From a virus, in IMG/VR virus record IMGVR_UViG_3300036852_000300, positions 22,417 through 86,416 of that record: DNA of 64,000 nucleotides; one strand, 5' to 3'. Position 1 is the first letter of the stretch, and every line of letters begins with the position of its first letter. Below the pieces are notes generated by a model. It worked only from the letters and a program-made list of their open reading frames with translations, had not been told where the DNA came from and made no database searches. Below, piece after piece: positions 26,630-34,575 of the stretch. The translations under genes were made by a program, and so were the position numbers.

Positions 26630-27018
26630 CAGTTCCGATCCTCCGCAGCCATCCCGTACGGCCGGCCGGGCAGCAGGTGGTTGTGGCGCTGGACCGCCTG
26701 CTGCTGGCGGCTCTCGATCGCCTCGCGGCAGGGCGCGCAGTCGTCGGCGTTCCCCCGGTGGTACTGGACGACGTCGTCGCAGGGGTCGTCCCGGGTCGGG
26801 CCGCAGAAATGCTCCGTGGTCAGGTGGAAGATCGGCAGGTCATGCGGCCCGGACAGCCGCAGCGCCCGATCTTCGGCCCCGTCCGACAACACCAGCTTGG
26901 CGATCAGGGTCCCCAGTCGCCGGTTGTTGTCGGTCATGATCGCGAGGCGGGCCGCCAGGTCGTCGTTCGCCGCCTGCTGGCGCGTCAGCTCATGTCGCAG
27001 TCGTTCTGCTGGGGTCAC
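26629..27018 (-). CDS. Unknown protein, coiled coil plus Cys-rich end
   Basis: A 129-residue protein starting with GTG after GGGAGAG. The first 45 residues form a likely coiled coil (RLRHELTRQQAANDDLAARL); the C-terminal half has CGPTRDDPC and CAPC, a possible zinc site. Unrecognised. Confidence 0.73.
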   Translation of the reverse strand: MTPAERLRHELTRQQAANDDLAARLAIMTDNNRRLGTLIAKLVLSDGAEDRALRLSGPHDLPIFHLTTEHFCGPTRDDPCDDVVQYHRGNADDCAPCREAIESRQQQAVQRHNHLLPGRPYGMAAEDRN

Positions 27019-27019
27019 G

Positions 27020-27427
27020 TCATCTCTCCCAGGTGGTGTCGGGCGGGACCGTCAGCGCGACGTCCAGGGCGTCCAGGGCGGCCACGACCTGGCGCCTGAC
27101 CGATCCGATGTAGGCGTCCCAGCCGCCGGCCAGCAGGATCGTCTCCGGGCAGTGGCCGGCCGCCACCAGCAGCCGTTCACGATCTTCCACAGCCGCCTCC
27201 AGTGCTTCCCACAGCGCCGTCACGACCTTCCGGCTGGGCAGCGAGACCGACGCCTGCCCGGTCGCGGCCACCGCCCGTTCCAGGCGATTGACGTAGGCCG
27301 GATCGACCCCTGACCGCCTCGCCAGTTGGTTCTGGGACAGCCCGGACCTGGTCCGCAGCCGCCGCAGCATCGGCCCGAAGGCGACACCATCGGTCTGGAC
27401 CGGGCGCAGCGGCACGCGGGCCACCAT
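27020..27427 (-). CDS. XRE-family (Cro/CI-like) HTH protein
   Basis: A 135-residue regulator. The HTH is clear: MLRRLRTRSGLSQNQLARRS then VDPAYVNRLERA. The C-terminal half is helical and may dimerise. It carries the conserved leader CTGAGAGGAG just before its start, shared with genes at the right end of the window. Likely regulates early genes. Confidence 0.82.
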   Translation of the reverse strand: MVARVPLRPVQTDGVAFGPMLRRLRTRSGLSQNQLARRSGVDPAYVNRLERAVAATGQASVSLPSRKVVTALWEALEAAVEDRERLLVAAGHCPETILLAGGWDAYIGSVRRQVVAALDALDVALTVPPDTTWER

Positions 27428-27438
27428 CGGCTCTCCTC

Positions 27439-27831
27439 TCAGGTCGATGCAGGTGGAACGGCGTCAAATTCCAGGACCCGGCGGGCCTGCCGGATCCGGC
27501 CGGCCAGGCTGGCCTTGCCGGCACAGATCAGGTCATCGACGCCCATCAGCGCCAGGCACCCTTCTTCAAAACAGTCGTGTCCTTCGAGATGGTTCAGCAG
27601 GTCGGTCAGCAGCCGGTCCAGCGCCTTGCGGTTCGGGTGGGTCCGCTTCTGGAGATCCTGGACGTGGTCGATGACGTCCTGGGCCGCCATCTGCAATTCG
27701 GCGTAGATCAGGCAGTTCAGGTGGCCCTGGAACACGCTGAACGGCGCCCCGCAGTGGCGCGCCCAGGTCTCCAGGAACTGCTGGTATTCCGTCGACCGCC
27801 CGTTGATCTCGGAGGCGTGCTGGTCGGTCAT
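27439..27831 (-). CDS. Unknown helical protein
   Basis: A 130-residue protein; start chosen at ATG 27831, which overlaps the stop of the tiny upstream gene. All-helical, with HCGAPF, HDCFEEGC and LICAGK cysteines that could bind metal. Unrecognised. Confidence 0.72.
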   Translation of the reverse strand: MTDQHASEINGRSTEYQQFLETWARHCGAPFSVFQGHLNCLIYAELQMAAQDVIDHVQDLQKRTHPNRKALDRLLTDLLNHLEGHDCFEEGCLALMGVDDLICAGKASLAGRIRQARRVLEFDAVPPAST

Positions 27832-27911
27832 TGGGCTACGGTGGATGTCACCAGCCAGGCCAGGGCGGCCAGCAGGGCGGCCAGTGAGATGATCGCGAGG
27901 CAGACGTCCAT
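27828..27911 (-). CDS. 27-residue membrane peptide
   Basis: Tiny gene from ATG 27911 to TGA 27828, coupled by ATGA to both neighbours. MDVCLAIISLAALLAALAWL is a single membrane span. The exact fit between two genes supports translation. Role unknown; such peptides can alter host membranes. Confidence 0.6.
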   Translation of the reverse strand: MDVCLAIISLAALLAALAWLVTSTVAQ

Positions 27912-28492
27912 CAGGCGGCCACCCCCAGCAGCATCCGGGCTGGCTGGGGCTCACTGTCGTGCTGGTAGCGGCCCCGGTACGGCGGGTCGGCGCGAGCGTC
28001 CAGCAGGGTGAACGTCACCTGGCCGATCCGCTGGCCGGTGTAGATCACGGTATGCGGATTCTTCACGCTGATCTCCAGGGTCGCCCGTCCTTCCCAGCCG
28101 GCGTCCAGCAGGCCGGCCTGCTGGTGGATCATCACCCCGTCTCGGGCACGCGACGAGACCCCACCCAACTGGGCGCAGCAGTCCTCCGGGACGACGATCC
28201 GTTCCTTCAGCACCGACAGGTACAGCCGATCGGGCTGGAGCACCCACAGCCGTGGCCCATCGGGACCGTCGGGGTGGGCTTCGGGCTCGAGCTTTTTCCA
28301 CCAGGGGCTGTTGTCACGTTGGGTGTCGGTGACGGCGCCGGTGTAGAGCAGGATCGTGTCGCCCAGGTGGACGTCGATACTGTGCGGCTGGATCGCGGCC
28401 GGGTCGACCGGGTCGACTTCGATCCGCTGCCACGGCTCCCAGATGTCGGCGTCGTGCAGCCGCGAGAGCAGCGTCCGGTTCGACAGCATCAT
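27911..28492 (-). CDS. dcd: dCTP deaminase / dUTPase-family protein
   Basis: A protein of about 193 residues of the DCD trimeric family, which makes dUMP or dUTP from dCTP. Motifs are IQPHSIDVHLG, GVSSRARDGV, QQAGLLDAGWEGRATLEI (with the catalytic-type Glu) and GQRIGQVTFTLL, in the usual order. It would supply pyrimidine nucleotides for phage DNA synthesis. Starts ATG 28492 or 28489, overlapping the upstream stop. Whether it deaminates dCTP, hydrolyses dUTP, or both cannot be told. Confidence 0.83.
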   Translation of the reverse strand: MMLSNRTLLSRLHDADIWEPWQRIEVDPVDPAAIQPHSIDVHLGDTILLYTGAVTDTQRDNSPWWKKLEPEAHPDGPDGPRLWVLQPDRLYLSVLKERIVVPEDCCAQLGGVSSRARDGVMIHQQAGLLDAGWEGRATLEISVKNPHTVIYTGQRIGQVTFTLLDARADPPYRGRYQHDSEPQPARMLLGVAA

Positions 28493-28698
28493 GGGCGCCC
28501 CCAGCGAGCCTGGCTGGCGGTCCGGTCCAGCGTGCGGTCGAGCAGCAGCACGACCAGGATTGCCAGGGCGGCGACCCCGATCAGGTACGGCGCCCACGCG
28601 GCGTTGGCGAACGACCCGAAGGCGCCCAGCAGCATGGCCACGGCCGCCGCGTACCGGGTGACCATCAGCCAACGCCGGGCGATCTTCATGAGCCGCAT
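28489..28698 (-). CDS. Small membrane protein with two spans
   Basis: About 69 residues, two predicted membrane segments (AAAVAMLLGAFGSFA and YLIGVAALAILVVLLL) with basic ends. ATG 28698 or 28689 are both possible. Function unknown; not next to the lysin, so an early membrane role is more likely than a holin. Confidence 0.65.
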   Translation of the reverse strand: MRLMKIARRWLMVTRYAAAVAMLLGAFGSFANAAWAPYLIGVAALAILVVLLLDRTLDRTASQARWGRP

Positions 28699-28715
28699 CA
28701 CCTTCTCGGCAGCGA

Positions 28716-29093
28716 CTACTTGAGGATTCTCTCGATCTCCGGCCAATCCTCCGGGCGCCATTCGTACACTTCGATCGAGAGGTGCGGGCCGGCGAGCATC
28801 GACAGGATCTCCCAATTCACCCTCCAGACGTTCTGCCAGTCGGTCAGCGTGTTGTCGCCGACCTTCAGTTCAGCGACCACCAGGCGTGGGACCCGGATCA
28901 GGGTCAGGTCCAGAAAGCCGGGGTCGGACTTCTCGGACCGGTACGGGTGGAACGGCAGCCAGCCGCCCCGGCGGGCGTACCGTTTGATCCGGTCGGTCAG
29001 GTGGCGTTCGGGCTGCTGCCGCCGACGCCGGGGCTGAGCGGTCCCCTTCAGCTTCGCGAGATCGTCGGGGGTCGCCCAGTTCGTCGCGGCCAT
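28716..29093 (-). CDS. VRR-NUC domain nuclease
   Basis: A 125-residue single-domain nuclease. The basic N-terminus leads to KSDPGFLDLTLIRVPRLVVA then ELKVG and a late Gln/Trp, matching the PD-(D/E)xK core of virus-type replication-repair nucleases. Such phage enzymes cut branched DNA such as Holliday junctions. It fits with the Rad52-like protein at 36005. Confidence 0.82.
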   Translation of the reverse strand: MAATNWATPDDLAKLKGTAQPRRRRQQPERHLTDRIKRYARRGGWLPFHPYRSEKSDPGFLDLTLIRVPRLVVAELKVGDNTLTDWQNVWRVNWEILSMLAGPHLSIEVYEWRPEDWPEIERILK

Positions 29094-29094
29094 G

Positions 29095-29334
29095 CTATCC
29101 CAGTTTCTCCTCCTCTCCGTTCAGGGTGACGCTGCCGATCGTGCAGTCGCAGCCGTGGCGCAGCGTGTGCGGCAGCGACAGGTCGCGGGCGTTTTGCTTG
29201 ACGACGTCGGGTGTCCCGAACACGATGTAGCTGGCGGTCCCGTGGGGGCAGGAAGCGCCGGCGTCCCAGGCCGTCTTGCCCCAGGCCGGCTTCCGGACCA
29301 GGACCCAGGTGACCCGGCTAGCTTCGGTGGTCAT
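29095..29334 (-). CDS. Unknown small protein with Cys/His residues
   Basis: A 79-residue protein; C29/H31 and RHGCDC near the end could make a metal site. It overlaps the upstream gene by 17 bases. Unrecognised. Confidence 0.7.
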   Translation of the reverse strand: MTTEASRVTWVLVRKPAWGKTAWDAGASCPHGTASYIVFGTPDVVKQNARDLSLPHTLRHGCDCTIGSVTLNGEEEKLG

Positions 29335-29596
29335 CGTGTGGCCCTTCAGCTACCGTCAACGGGAGGCCCGGCATCGCGACCTGGCGGCCGATCAGGCTGA
29401 CCTGGCGACTGTCGATCTGGGCTTTCGTCACCTGCTTGCGCTTCCCTTCTTCCCGCTTGACCCGCTGGAGATGCAGGCGAACCGGCTGGTAGCCGTCCCG
29501 CTCGCGGGGCAGCATCAGGTCTTCGCCGACGACGTCCCAACTGTGGCCGTCGTGCTGGACGATGTCCCCTACCCGGACGGCGTCCTGGGTCGTCAT
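29318..29596 (-). CDS. Unknown 92-residue protein
   Basis: Start chosen at ATG 29596, coupled to the upstream stop; the longer open frame is a shadow. The first half (VRVGDIVQHDGHSWDVVGED) resembles a small beta-barrel, the second half is basic. Unrecognised. Confidence 0.68.
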   Translation of the reverse strand: MTTQDAVRVGDIVQHDGHSWDVVGEDLMLPRERDGYQPVRLHLQRVKREEGKRKQVTKAQIDSRQVSLIGRQVAMPGLPLTVAEGPHDDHRS

Positions 29597-29745
29597 GTGC
29601 CCCCTTTCTCCCAGGTGAAGCGGATCGGCAGGTACGGGATAACGCAGACGTACAGCCGCGTCCGTTCGGGCTGGGGATCGAAGAAGTAGCCGAACCACCC
29701 GTCGCGCCACTCCCAGTACAGGCGGATCTCGTCGGGCCGGCGCAT
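29593..29745 (-). CDS. 50-residue aromatic-rich protein
   Basis: Short gene with ATG 29745 overlapping the upstream stop and an ATGA overlap with the next gene. Rich in Trp, Tyr and Phe (YWEWRDGWFGYFFDP). Unrecognised. Confidence 0.62.
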   Translation of the reverse strand: MRRPDEIRLYWEWRDGWFGYFFDPQPERTRLYVCVIPYLPIRFTWEKGGT

Positions 29746-30248
29746 CAGGAGACGCCAACCTCGCGGAACTGGTCGGCCAGGTACAGCTTCGCCGCCCCGA
29801 CCTTCCGGTCGTGCTGGTCGTCCAGCGCCTGCCGGGCCAGGCAGGGCGGACAGTCGCCGCAGTCCAGCGGGAACCACAGCAAAGGGTCTCTGGGGTCCAG
29901 GCTGTGCCGGACCGGCTGGTGGCAGGGCTTCGTGGTCTCCCAGCCCGGTTCGGTCTCGCGCAGGATCTCCACCGGTCCCCCGGCCAGGTCGACGGCCGGA
30001 TCGGTATGAAAGTAGCTGGGCAGGATGCTGATCTCGTCGGCGGTCAGCGCCCGGTGCAGGCACAAAGTGATCTGCATCCTGAACAGCCGTTCGTAGCGGG
30101 TATCGCCGGCCCCAGCCAAAACCCGCAGCAGCGTCGCTTCCGCCTCGGCCAGGGTCCGGGGCGTCCAGACCTGGGTCGAGAGCGACTTGCCCCGCACCAA
30201 CGGGCTCCGGCGCCCGATGCTCGCCAACCAGACCGGTCGGCCCTTCAT
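29745..30248 (-). CDS. Unknown protein with CGDCPPC motif
   Basis: A 167-residue protein. The C-terminal region holds LDCGDCPPCLARQALDD, a CxxCxxC cluster seen in redox or zinc-binding proteins. The middle contains LPSYFHTDPAVDLAGG. No family recognised. Confidence 0.72.
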   Translation of the reverse strand: MKGRPVWLASIGRRSPLVRGKSLSTQVWTPRTLAEAEATLLRVLAGAGDTRYERLFRMQITLCLHRALTADEISILPSYFHTDPAVDLAGGPVEILRETEPGWETTKPCHQPVRHSLDPRDPLLWFPLDCGDCPPCLARQALDDQHDRKVGAAKLYLADQFREVGVS

Positions 30249-30257
30249 TGCGTCCGA

Positions 30258-30392
30258 TCATTTGTTGACCGACAGCGCCACCGTGACGCCACCCCCCAGC
30301 TCCACCGGATCCGGCCGGGTGTTGGCCCGGGTGACCGGGCGTCGCAGCGCCTGTTGGCGTAGGCGGGCAAACGTTCTGTCAATACTGGCCAT
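30258..30392 (-). CDS. 44-residue basic protein
   Basis: Small frame from ATG 30392 to TGA 30258, exactly filling the gap between two genes. N-terminus ASIDRTFARLRQQALRRP is a basic helix; the rest has beta character. Supported by position and absence of any other gene; unknown role. Confidence 0.55.
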   Translation of the reverse strand: MASIDRTFARLRQQALRRPVTRANTRPDPVELGGGVTVALSVNK

Positions 30393-30821
30393 CTACAGCA
30401 TCTCCCATCGTTGGGGGGTCTGGGACAGGTGGAAGACGTGGCTGTCCATCCCGCCCGGTGCGCCCTCTACCCCCGACACGTACAGCTCATCCCGGGGGAG
30501 AACACACATCACGTCGATATCGCGCGGGAAGATCGCGTACCGGACCGCCTTCAGGTCGGCCCAGGTTGGGTCTCGCTTCTGGTAGCTGACCGACGCGTGC
30601 AGCAACGGCCCCAGGTGGGTCAGGTCCAGGGTGCACAGCACGATCAACTGCTGGGGGCCGTCCCAGCCCTCGAAGTCGGCGAACGGGGCCAACGGGTTGC
30701 CGCGCATCCGGAAGCGGCGCGGATCGCCTGGCCCCCACAGCTTCAGCCGGCGCCCGTCGGCCAGGCGCAGGTCGCTGTGCGGGACCGGCAGCACCGGTCG
30801 GTTCTCCAGTGGTACCGTCAT
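30393..30821 (-). CDS. DUF7694-like phage protein
   Basis: A 142-residue protein. The segment RDPTWADLKAVRYAIFPRDI, then LPRDELYVSG and HVFHLSQTP, follows the pattern of a common phage domain of unknown function (recalled as DUF7694). A second copy of this kind of domain is at 50810. Function unknown. Confidence 0.68.
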   Translation of the reverse strand: MTVPLENRPVLPVPHSDLRLADGRRLKLWGPGDPRRFRMRGNPLAPFADFEGWDGPQQLIVLCTLDLTHLGPLLHASVSYQKRDPTWADLKAVRYAIFPRDIDVMCVLPRDELYVSGVEGAPGGMDSHVFHLSQTPQRWEML

Positions 30822-31093
30822 CGCCAGGCACTTTCCGATCGCGCGAACTCAAGCCAGCTATCCCCCATCTGGGCCGCCGTCTCGGAGACTTCCGGCATCG
30901 CCCGTCCGACGCAGGCTGGCGAGCAGTAGATCCCCACCCGCTGGCCCCGGTAGCCGATCCCCACCTGGCGCATCACGCTGTACCAGCCGACCGGCATCGA
31001 CACACTGCTGCCCTGGACTTCGGCTGGCGCTTCTACCCCGCAGCCCCGGCAGCGATAGTCGCGCCGGTTGCGGGGGTCGGTCCGTTCGGTCAA
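30818..31093 (-). CDS. Zinc-ribbon-like unknown protein
   Basis: A 91-residue protein starting with TTG 31093. CRGCG near the N-terminus and CSPAC later suggest a four-Cys zinc ribbon. Overlaps its downstream neighbour by four bases. Start is uncertain because the Shine-Dalgarno is weak. Confidence 0.66.
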   Translation of the reverse strand: MTERTDPRNRRDYRCRGCGVEAPAEVQGSSVSMPVGWYSVMRQVGIGYRGQRVGIYCSPACVGRAMPEVSETAAQMGDSWLEFARSESAWR

Positions 31094-31098
31094 AGGCC

Positions 31099-31233
31099 CT
31101 ACTTTCTGTCGAGACTGGCGGCCTTGCGCCAGTGCTGACGATTCAGCGTCCGCGCACCCCGCACCTGGCTGCTGGGCTTATGGGGTCGCTTCGGCGGGTC
31201 GCGCTGCCAGGCGCGCTTACGGGGCCGGTCCAT
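31099..31233 (-). CDS. 44-residue highly basic protein
   Basis: Small frame from ATG 31233 to TAG 31099. Rich in Arg, Lys and Gln (MDRPRKRAWQRDPPKRPHKP), suggesting nucleic-acid contact. It fits between two genes with a 17-base overlap upstream. Unknown. Confidence 0.55.
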   Translation of the reverse strand: MDRPRKRAWQRDPPKRPHKPSSQVRGARTLNRQHWRKAASLDRK

Positions 31234-31567
31234 CGAGCTTCTCCCGCAGGGCCACCACCACCCCGGCCAGCTCGTCTTTCTTCAGCGGGCTGCCGTCGTA
31301 GTCGGTGATGACCGCTTCGCAGGCCCTGGCCAGGCCGGGCGGCACCGTGCCGCCCGGTTCGACGCACAGCACCAGCGGCTTGCCCAGCAGCAGCATGATC
31401 CCCACCTGGGTCGCGAACATCAGTCGGGCGGTGTCCCAGTCGCTGTCGTCCCAGACTCCGACCATCACGGCCGACCCGACCAGCTTATCGATCTCCCTGG
31501 CCGAGATCTCCTTGACGTACTCGCGCAGCCAGGCGTCGCCCTGGCCAAACCGTTGCCGTCGTGTCAC
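31217..31567 (-). CDS. Unknown protein, possible deoxyribosyltransferase-like fold
   Basis: A 116-residue protein. AREIDKLVGSAVMVGVWDDS and GIMLLLGKPLVLCVEPG, followed by AVITDYD, recall the Rossmann-like nucleoside 2-deoxyribosyltransferase or TIR-like scaffold (a body that lists who is near and a helix after a glycine-rich turn). This is a weak resemblance; catalytic residues cannot be assigned. Confidence 0.6.
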   Translation of the reverse strand: MTRRQRFGQGDAWLREYVKEISAREIDKLVGSAVMVGVWDDSDWDTARLMFATQVGIMLLLGKPLVLCVEPGGTVPPGLARACEAVITDYDGSPLKKDELAGVVVALREKLDGPAP

Positions 31568-31719
31568 TTCCGTCCTCGCTTCTTGTTCTGTCGCTCCGTC
31601 TTCCTACGTGCCCGGATCGTCTTGGTGCCCGTCTGGGCCGCCGCCCTGTCCTTCGTGTCGTTGAACATGGTTTTGGCCACGTACGACGCGCTGGTGGCCC
31701 GTGGGGCGCGGAACTTCAT
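31564..31719 (-). CDS. 51-residue basic protein
   Basis: Start chosen at ATG 31719, overlapping the upstream stop by ATGA. Lys/Arg-rich C-terminus (RARRKTERQNKKRGRK) suggests nucleic-acid binding. Unrecognised. Confidence 0.58.
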   Translation of the reverse strand: MKFRAPRATSASYVAKTMFNDTKDRAAAQTGTKTIRARRKTERQNKKRGRK

Positions 31720-31913
31720 GCCGCCGATCCCCTTCCGCTGGCCCATCGCCTGTCTGCCGACGCGGTAGCTGTCCGGGGACGGTCCGCGTCGGCGACGTGC
31801 TGCTGACACTTCGACGTCCTCCGGTCCTTCGTGTGGCGCCCGCATGGGTAAAGCGCACCACCTGGCAATTCGATGATGAAGTCGCAGCGCCTCACCTGCT
31901 TACGGCCCTTCAT
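31716..31913 (-). CDS. 65-residue basic protein with Cys/His
   Basis: Start chosen at ATG 31913, ATGA-coupled to the upstream gene. CDFIIELPGGALYPCGRHTK and SKCQQH give C/C/H/C/H spacing that could bind zinc. Unrecognised. Confidence 0.58.
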   Translation of the reverse strand: MKGRKQVRRCDFIIELPGGALYPCGRHTKDRRTSKCQQHVADADRPRTATASADRRWASGRGSAA

Positions 31914-32131
31914 CGGACGGTGCGGACCACACTGGCCGGGTCGACCCCGGCCGGCAGGTTGGCGTGGACGGTCACCAGGCCGTTGTCTCTCAGCGCCGCC
32001 AGGTAGCCGTCGGCGTAGTCTTCGAGACTGCACCGCTGCCGGGGCCGCTGGCGGTAGGCCCGCAACAGCCGCAGCTCATGCTGCCCCGGCAGCACGCCGC
32101 GCAGGTGGTCGGGGATCTTGACGTCGGTCAT
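31910..32131 (-). CDS. 73-residue unknown protein
   Basis: ATGA overlaps on both sides. Helical with a possible HTH-like stretch (QRCSLEDYADGYLAALRDNG). Encoded directly after the methyltransferase. Unrecognised. Confidence 0.68.
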   Translation of the reverse strand: MTDVKIPDHLRGVLPGQHELRLLRAYRQRPRQRCSLEDYADGYLAALRDNGLVTVHANLPAGVDPASVVRTVR

Positions 32132-33429
32132 GCAGCGATCCTTTCCGCCACGCGCCGCCTGGCTGACAGCACGTAGCTCTCTTCGGTGTCGGTGCCGTAG
32201 AAGCGGCGGCCGGCGACGGCCGCCGCTTCGGCGGTGGTCCCCGATCCGACGAACGGGTCCACCACCAGGTCACCCGGGAACGACAGCAGGTAGATCAGCC
32301 GGCGCGGGATCTCGATCGGGAACGGGGCCGGGTGGCCGTCGACCGCGTTGGTCTCGCCTCGGACCGGCCAGTAGCCGTTGGTCCAGATCAGCCACCCTTC
32401 GTGGGAGAGGTCGGACGAGACGTCGGTCCGGGTCTGCCCCCATTCGTCACCCTTGAACAGCAGGATGATCACTTCGCCGGGGAAGTAGATGAACGGGCTG
32501 GCCGCGCTGTCTCGGGACCCCCGGGCGGTCGACTTGCCCAACTGGTCGTCGTGCCAGACGATCGTGTTGCGGTAGGTCCAGCCGGCCCGCTGGGCGTCGG
32601 TCAGGGCCTGGGCGTAGGTCGGCCGGGCCGGCACGTAGGGCTGGCCGGTGGCCGGGTCTTCGGCGATCGGGGCGGTGTCCAGCGGCACGTTCAGCGCCAG
32701 CCGGCCGCCTGGCTTGGTGTACCGGTACGCTTCGGTCAACCAGTCCTGCATCAACGCGCGCCACTGATCGACCGCGATGTCGCCCTTCAGGTACCGCTTC
32801 CCCAGCGCGTACGGCGGCGAGGTCACGATCAGGTCGACCATGTCGTCGCCCAGATCCATGCGGCGGGCGTCGCCGACGGCGATCTGGCAACTGGGGACGA
32901 TCGTCGGCGGCGGAAGCTGCGCCCGTTCATTCGCCTTGATCTGGGCGCGGGCCTCGCCGGCCGCCCGGCGAACGTCCTCGCGCTTCCAGCCCTTCTCTTC
33001 GGCGATGTCCAGGATCGCGTCCTGCATCACCGGCGGCAGGGCCGCGACTTCGCGGTGGTGGGCAAATGAGATATCCTCGCGCCGGCGCGAGGGCTCGATC
33101 CGGCGGCCGACCCAGGCGATGTCATGCAGGGTCTGGACCGACAGCCCGGATTCGTGGACCCACTGGGCGTACTTCTCGCCGTAGTCGCGCCCGAAGTTGA
33201 TCGCGTCGGCCAGCGCGAATTCCAGGCGCTTGTGGGCGCGGATCAGCCGCGAGGTCAGGCCGGCCCAGACCGCAAGCGGGGTGTCAGGGCGGAACCGCAG
33301 GCCGGTCGCGGTCTCGGTGACGTAGTACCGCTCATCGGCGGTCACCAGCAGGGTCGGGTTGTCGTCCGTCCCAGCGAACGCAGCAGTCGGAACGTCCTGG
33401 GGCAGCAGAAGCCGGCGATCGATCGTCAT
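32128..33429 (-). CDS. DNA methyltransferase (N4-C or N6-A, beta class)
   Basis: A 433-residue enzyme. The catalytic motif TSPPY is at residues 203-207 and the AdoMet-binding motif DPFVGSGT at about 391-398, so motif order is that of beta-class N4-cytosine/N6-adenine methylases; TSPPY favours N4-cytosine. Residues 1-150 form a helical region that may recognise DNA. No restriction partner is nearby, so it is probably an orphan methylase protecting phage DNA or controlling replication. It overlaps the helicase loader gene by ATGA. Confidence 0.9.
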   Translation of the reverse strand: MTIDRRLLLPQDVPTAAFAGTDDNPTLLVTADERYYVTETATGLRFRPDTPLAVWAGLTSRLIRAHKRLEFALADAINFGRDYGEKYAQWVHESGLSVQTLHDIAWVGRRIEPSRRREDISFAHHREVAALPPVMQDAILDIAEEKGWKREDVRRAAGEARAQIKANERAQLPPPTIVPSCQIAVGDARRMDLGDDMVDLIVTSPPYALGKRYLKGDIAVDQWRALMQDWLTEAYRYTKPGGRLALNVPLDTAPIAEDPATGQPYVPARPTYAQALTDAQRAGWTYRNTIVWHDDQLGKSTARGSRDSAASPFIYFPGEVIILLFKGDEWGQTRTDVSSDLSHEGWLIWTNGYWPVRGETNAVDGHPAPFPIEIPRRLIYLLSFPGDLVVDPFVGSGTTAEAAAVAGRRFYGTDTEESYVLSARRRVAERIAA

Positions 33430-34574
33430 GTACCCTCAGCCAGGTCTTCGAGATCTTGGAGTCCCCGTTCGGCCGGCCCCAGCGCGTCGCCTTCAAAGAC
33501 GACCCGGTCGCACAGGTGGCTGATCCGCGAGTAGATCCGTGGCCCGTAGTGGCCCAGCAACGCTTCCTTGCGCAGGTTCGTGGTGATGACGGTCCACAGC
33601 TTGATCCGCCCGTCGTGGGGGTCGCGGGCGTTGTCGGCGCGGCCGTTCAAGATCTGCCACAGGGCCGTCTCGACGTACTCGGTCATCTTCTCGGCGCCGA
33701 GATCGTCCAGCAGCAGGAACTGGACTTCCTGGAGCGACTTGATCAGGGTCTGGTGGGTGACCTGGACCGGCTGCTCCGGGTCTGATTTCAGCCGCTGGTC
33801 GTGGTTGAACGTCTCGCGCAGCCGGTCCAGCAGGTCGGGCACCGTCATCGCGATACAACCCCGCTGACGAAGGATCGCCTCGCGGGCCAGCAGGTACGCC
33901 GTGACCGACTTGCCGACCTGATTCTCGCCGGCGATCACCAGCCCCGGCTTGAACTGACCGTCCCACCAGCGCCGCACCAGGCCGATCTTGACCCGGTCCG
34001 GGTGACTGTCCAGGCTGACCCAGTCCGGTAGCTCCGGCATCTTCAGGTCGCGCCACAGCTTGTCCAGCCGGCGGGCGCGATCGTCAGCCAGCAGGGCCGT
34101 CCTGGCGGCCTCAATCCGGGCGCGAGCGTCGTCGCCCAGCGGGCAGGGGCAGATGTCGCGGAACGTCGTGACGGTCGGGTCGGCCAGGATCCGGCCGTCG
34201 GGGGTCCTGAACGAGAGCCCTTCCTTCGGCCAGCGGCCACCGAAACCCAGGCAGACGCAGCCCGGCCAGGCGTCCTGGCGCGCCATCGCCAGCTCGGCCG
34301 CCCGCTGGGCGATCGCCAGCTTCTTAGCAGCGGCGTCACGGTCTCTAAGCAGCTCTTTCGGCGGCTTCTTGTCGGCGTCAACGTAGCCAGCGATCGCCCG
34401 ATCGACCCGATTGAGCATCTGCTGGCAGTGCAGCGGCGGGCCGGCTGAGAACAGGTCGAACGGCGAGACCGCGTCTGATGCCCCGGCCTTCAGCGCGTCC
34501 AGGTCGAACGTCACGCCGGCCGTGTAGTCGGCCGCGTGCGCCCCGATGTGGCGTAGCTCGCGCTCGACGGCCAT
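33426..34574 (-). CDS. DnaC-like helicase loader (AAA+ ATPase)
   Basis: A 382-residue protein; start chosen at ATG 34574. It has a CxC pair at 106/108 and another at 142/144 (possible zinc site), then a DnaC/IstB-type AAA+ domain: Walker A GENQVGKS (216-223), Walker B LLLDD (287-291) and sensor TTNL (331-334). It would load the host DnaB helicase. The gene follows the initiator gene at once, the same order as lambda O and P. No phage helicase is seen in the window. Confidence 0.88.
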   Translation of the reverse strand: MAVERELRHIGAHAADYTAGVTFDLDALKAGASDAVSPFDLFSAGPPLHCQQMLNRVDRAIAGYVDADKKPPKELLRDRDAAAKKLAIAQRAAELAMARQDAWPGCVCLGFGGRWPKEGLSFRTPDGRILADPTVTTFRDICPCPLGDDARARIEAARTALLADDRARRLDKLWRDLKMPELPDWVSLDSHPDRVKIGLVRRWWDGQFKPGLVIAGENQVGKSVTAYLLAREAILRQRGCIAMTVPDLLDRLRETFNHDQRLKSDPEQPVQVTHQTLIKSLQEVQFLLLDDLGAEKMTEYVETALWQILNGRADNARDPHDGRIKLWTVITTNLRKEALLGHYGPRIYSRISHLCDRVVFEGDALGPAERGLQDLEDLAEGT

Positions 34575-34575
34575 C

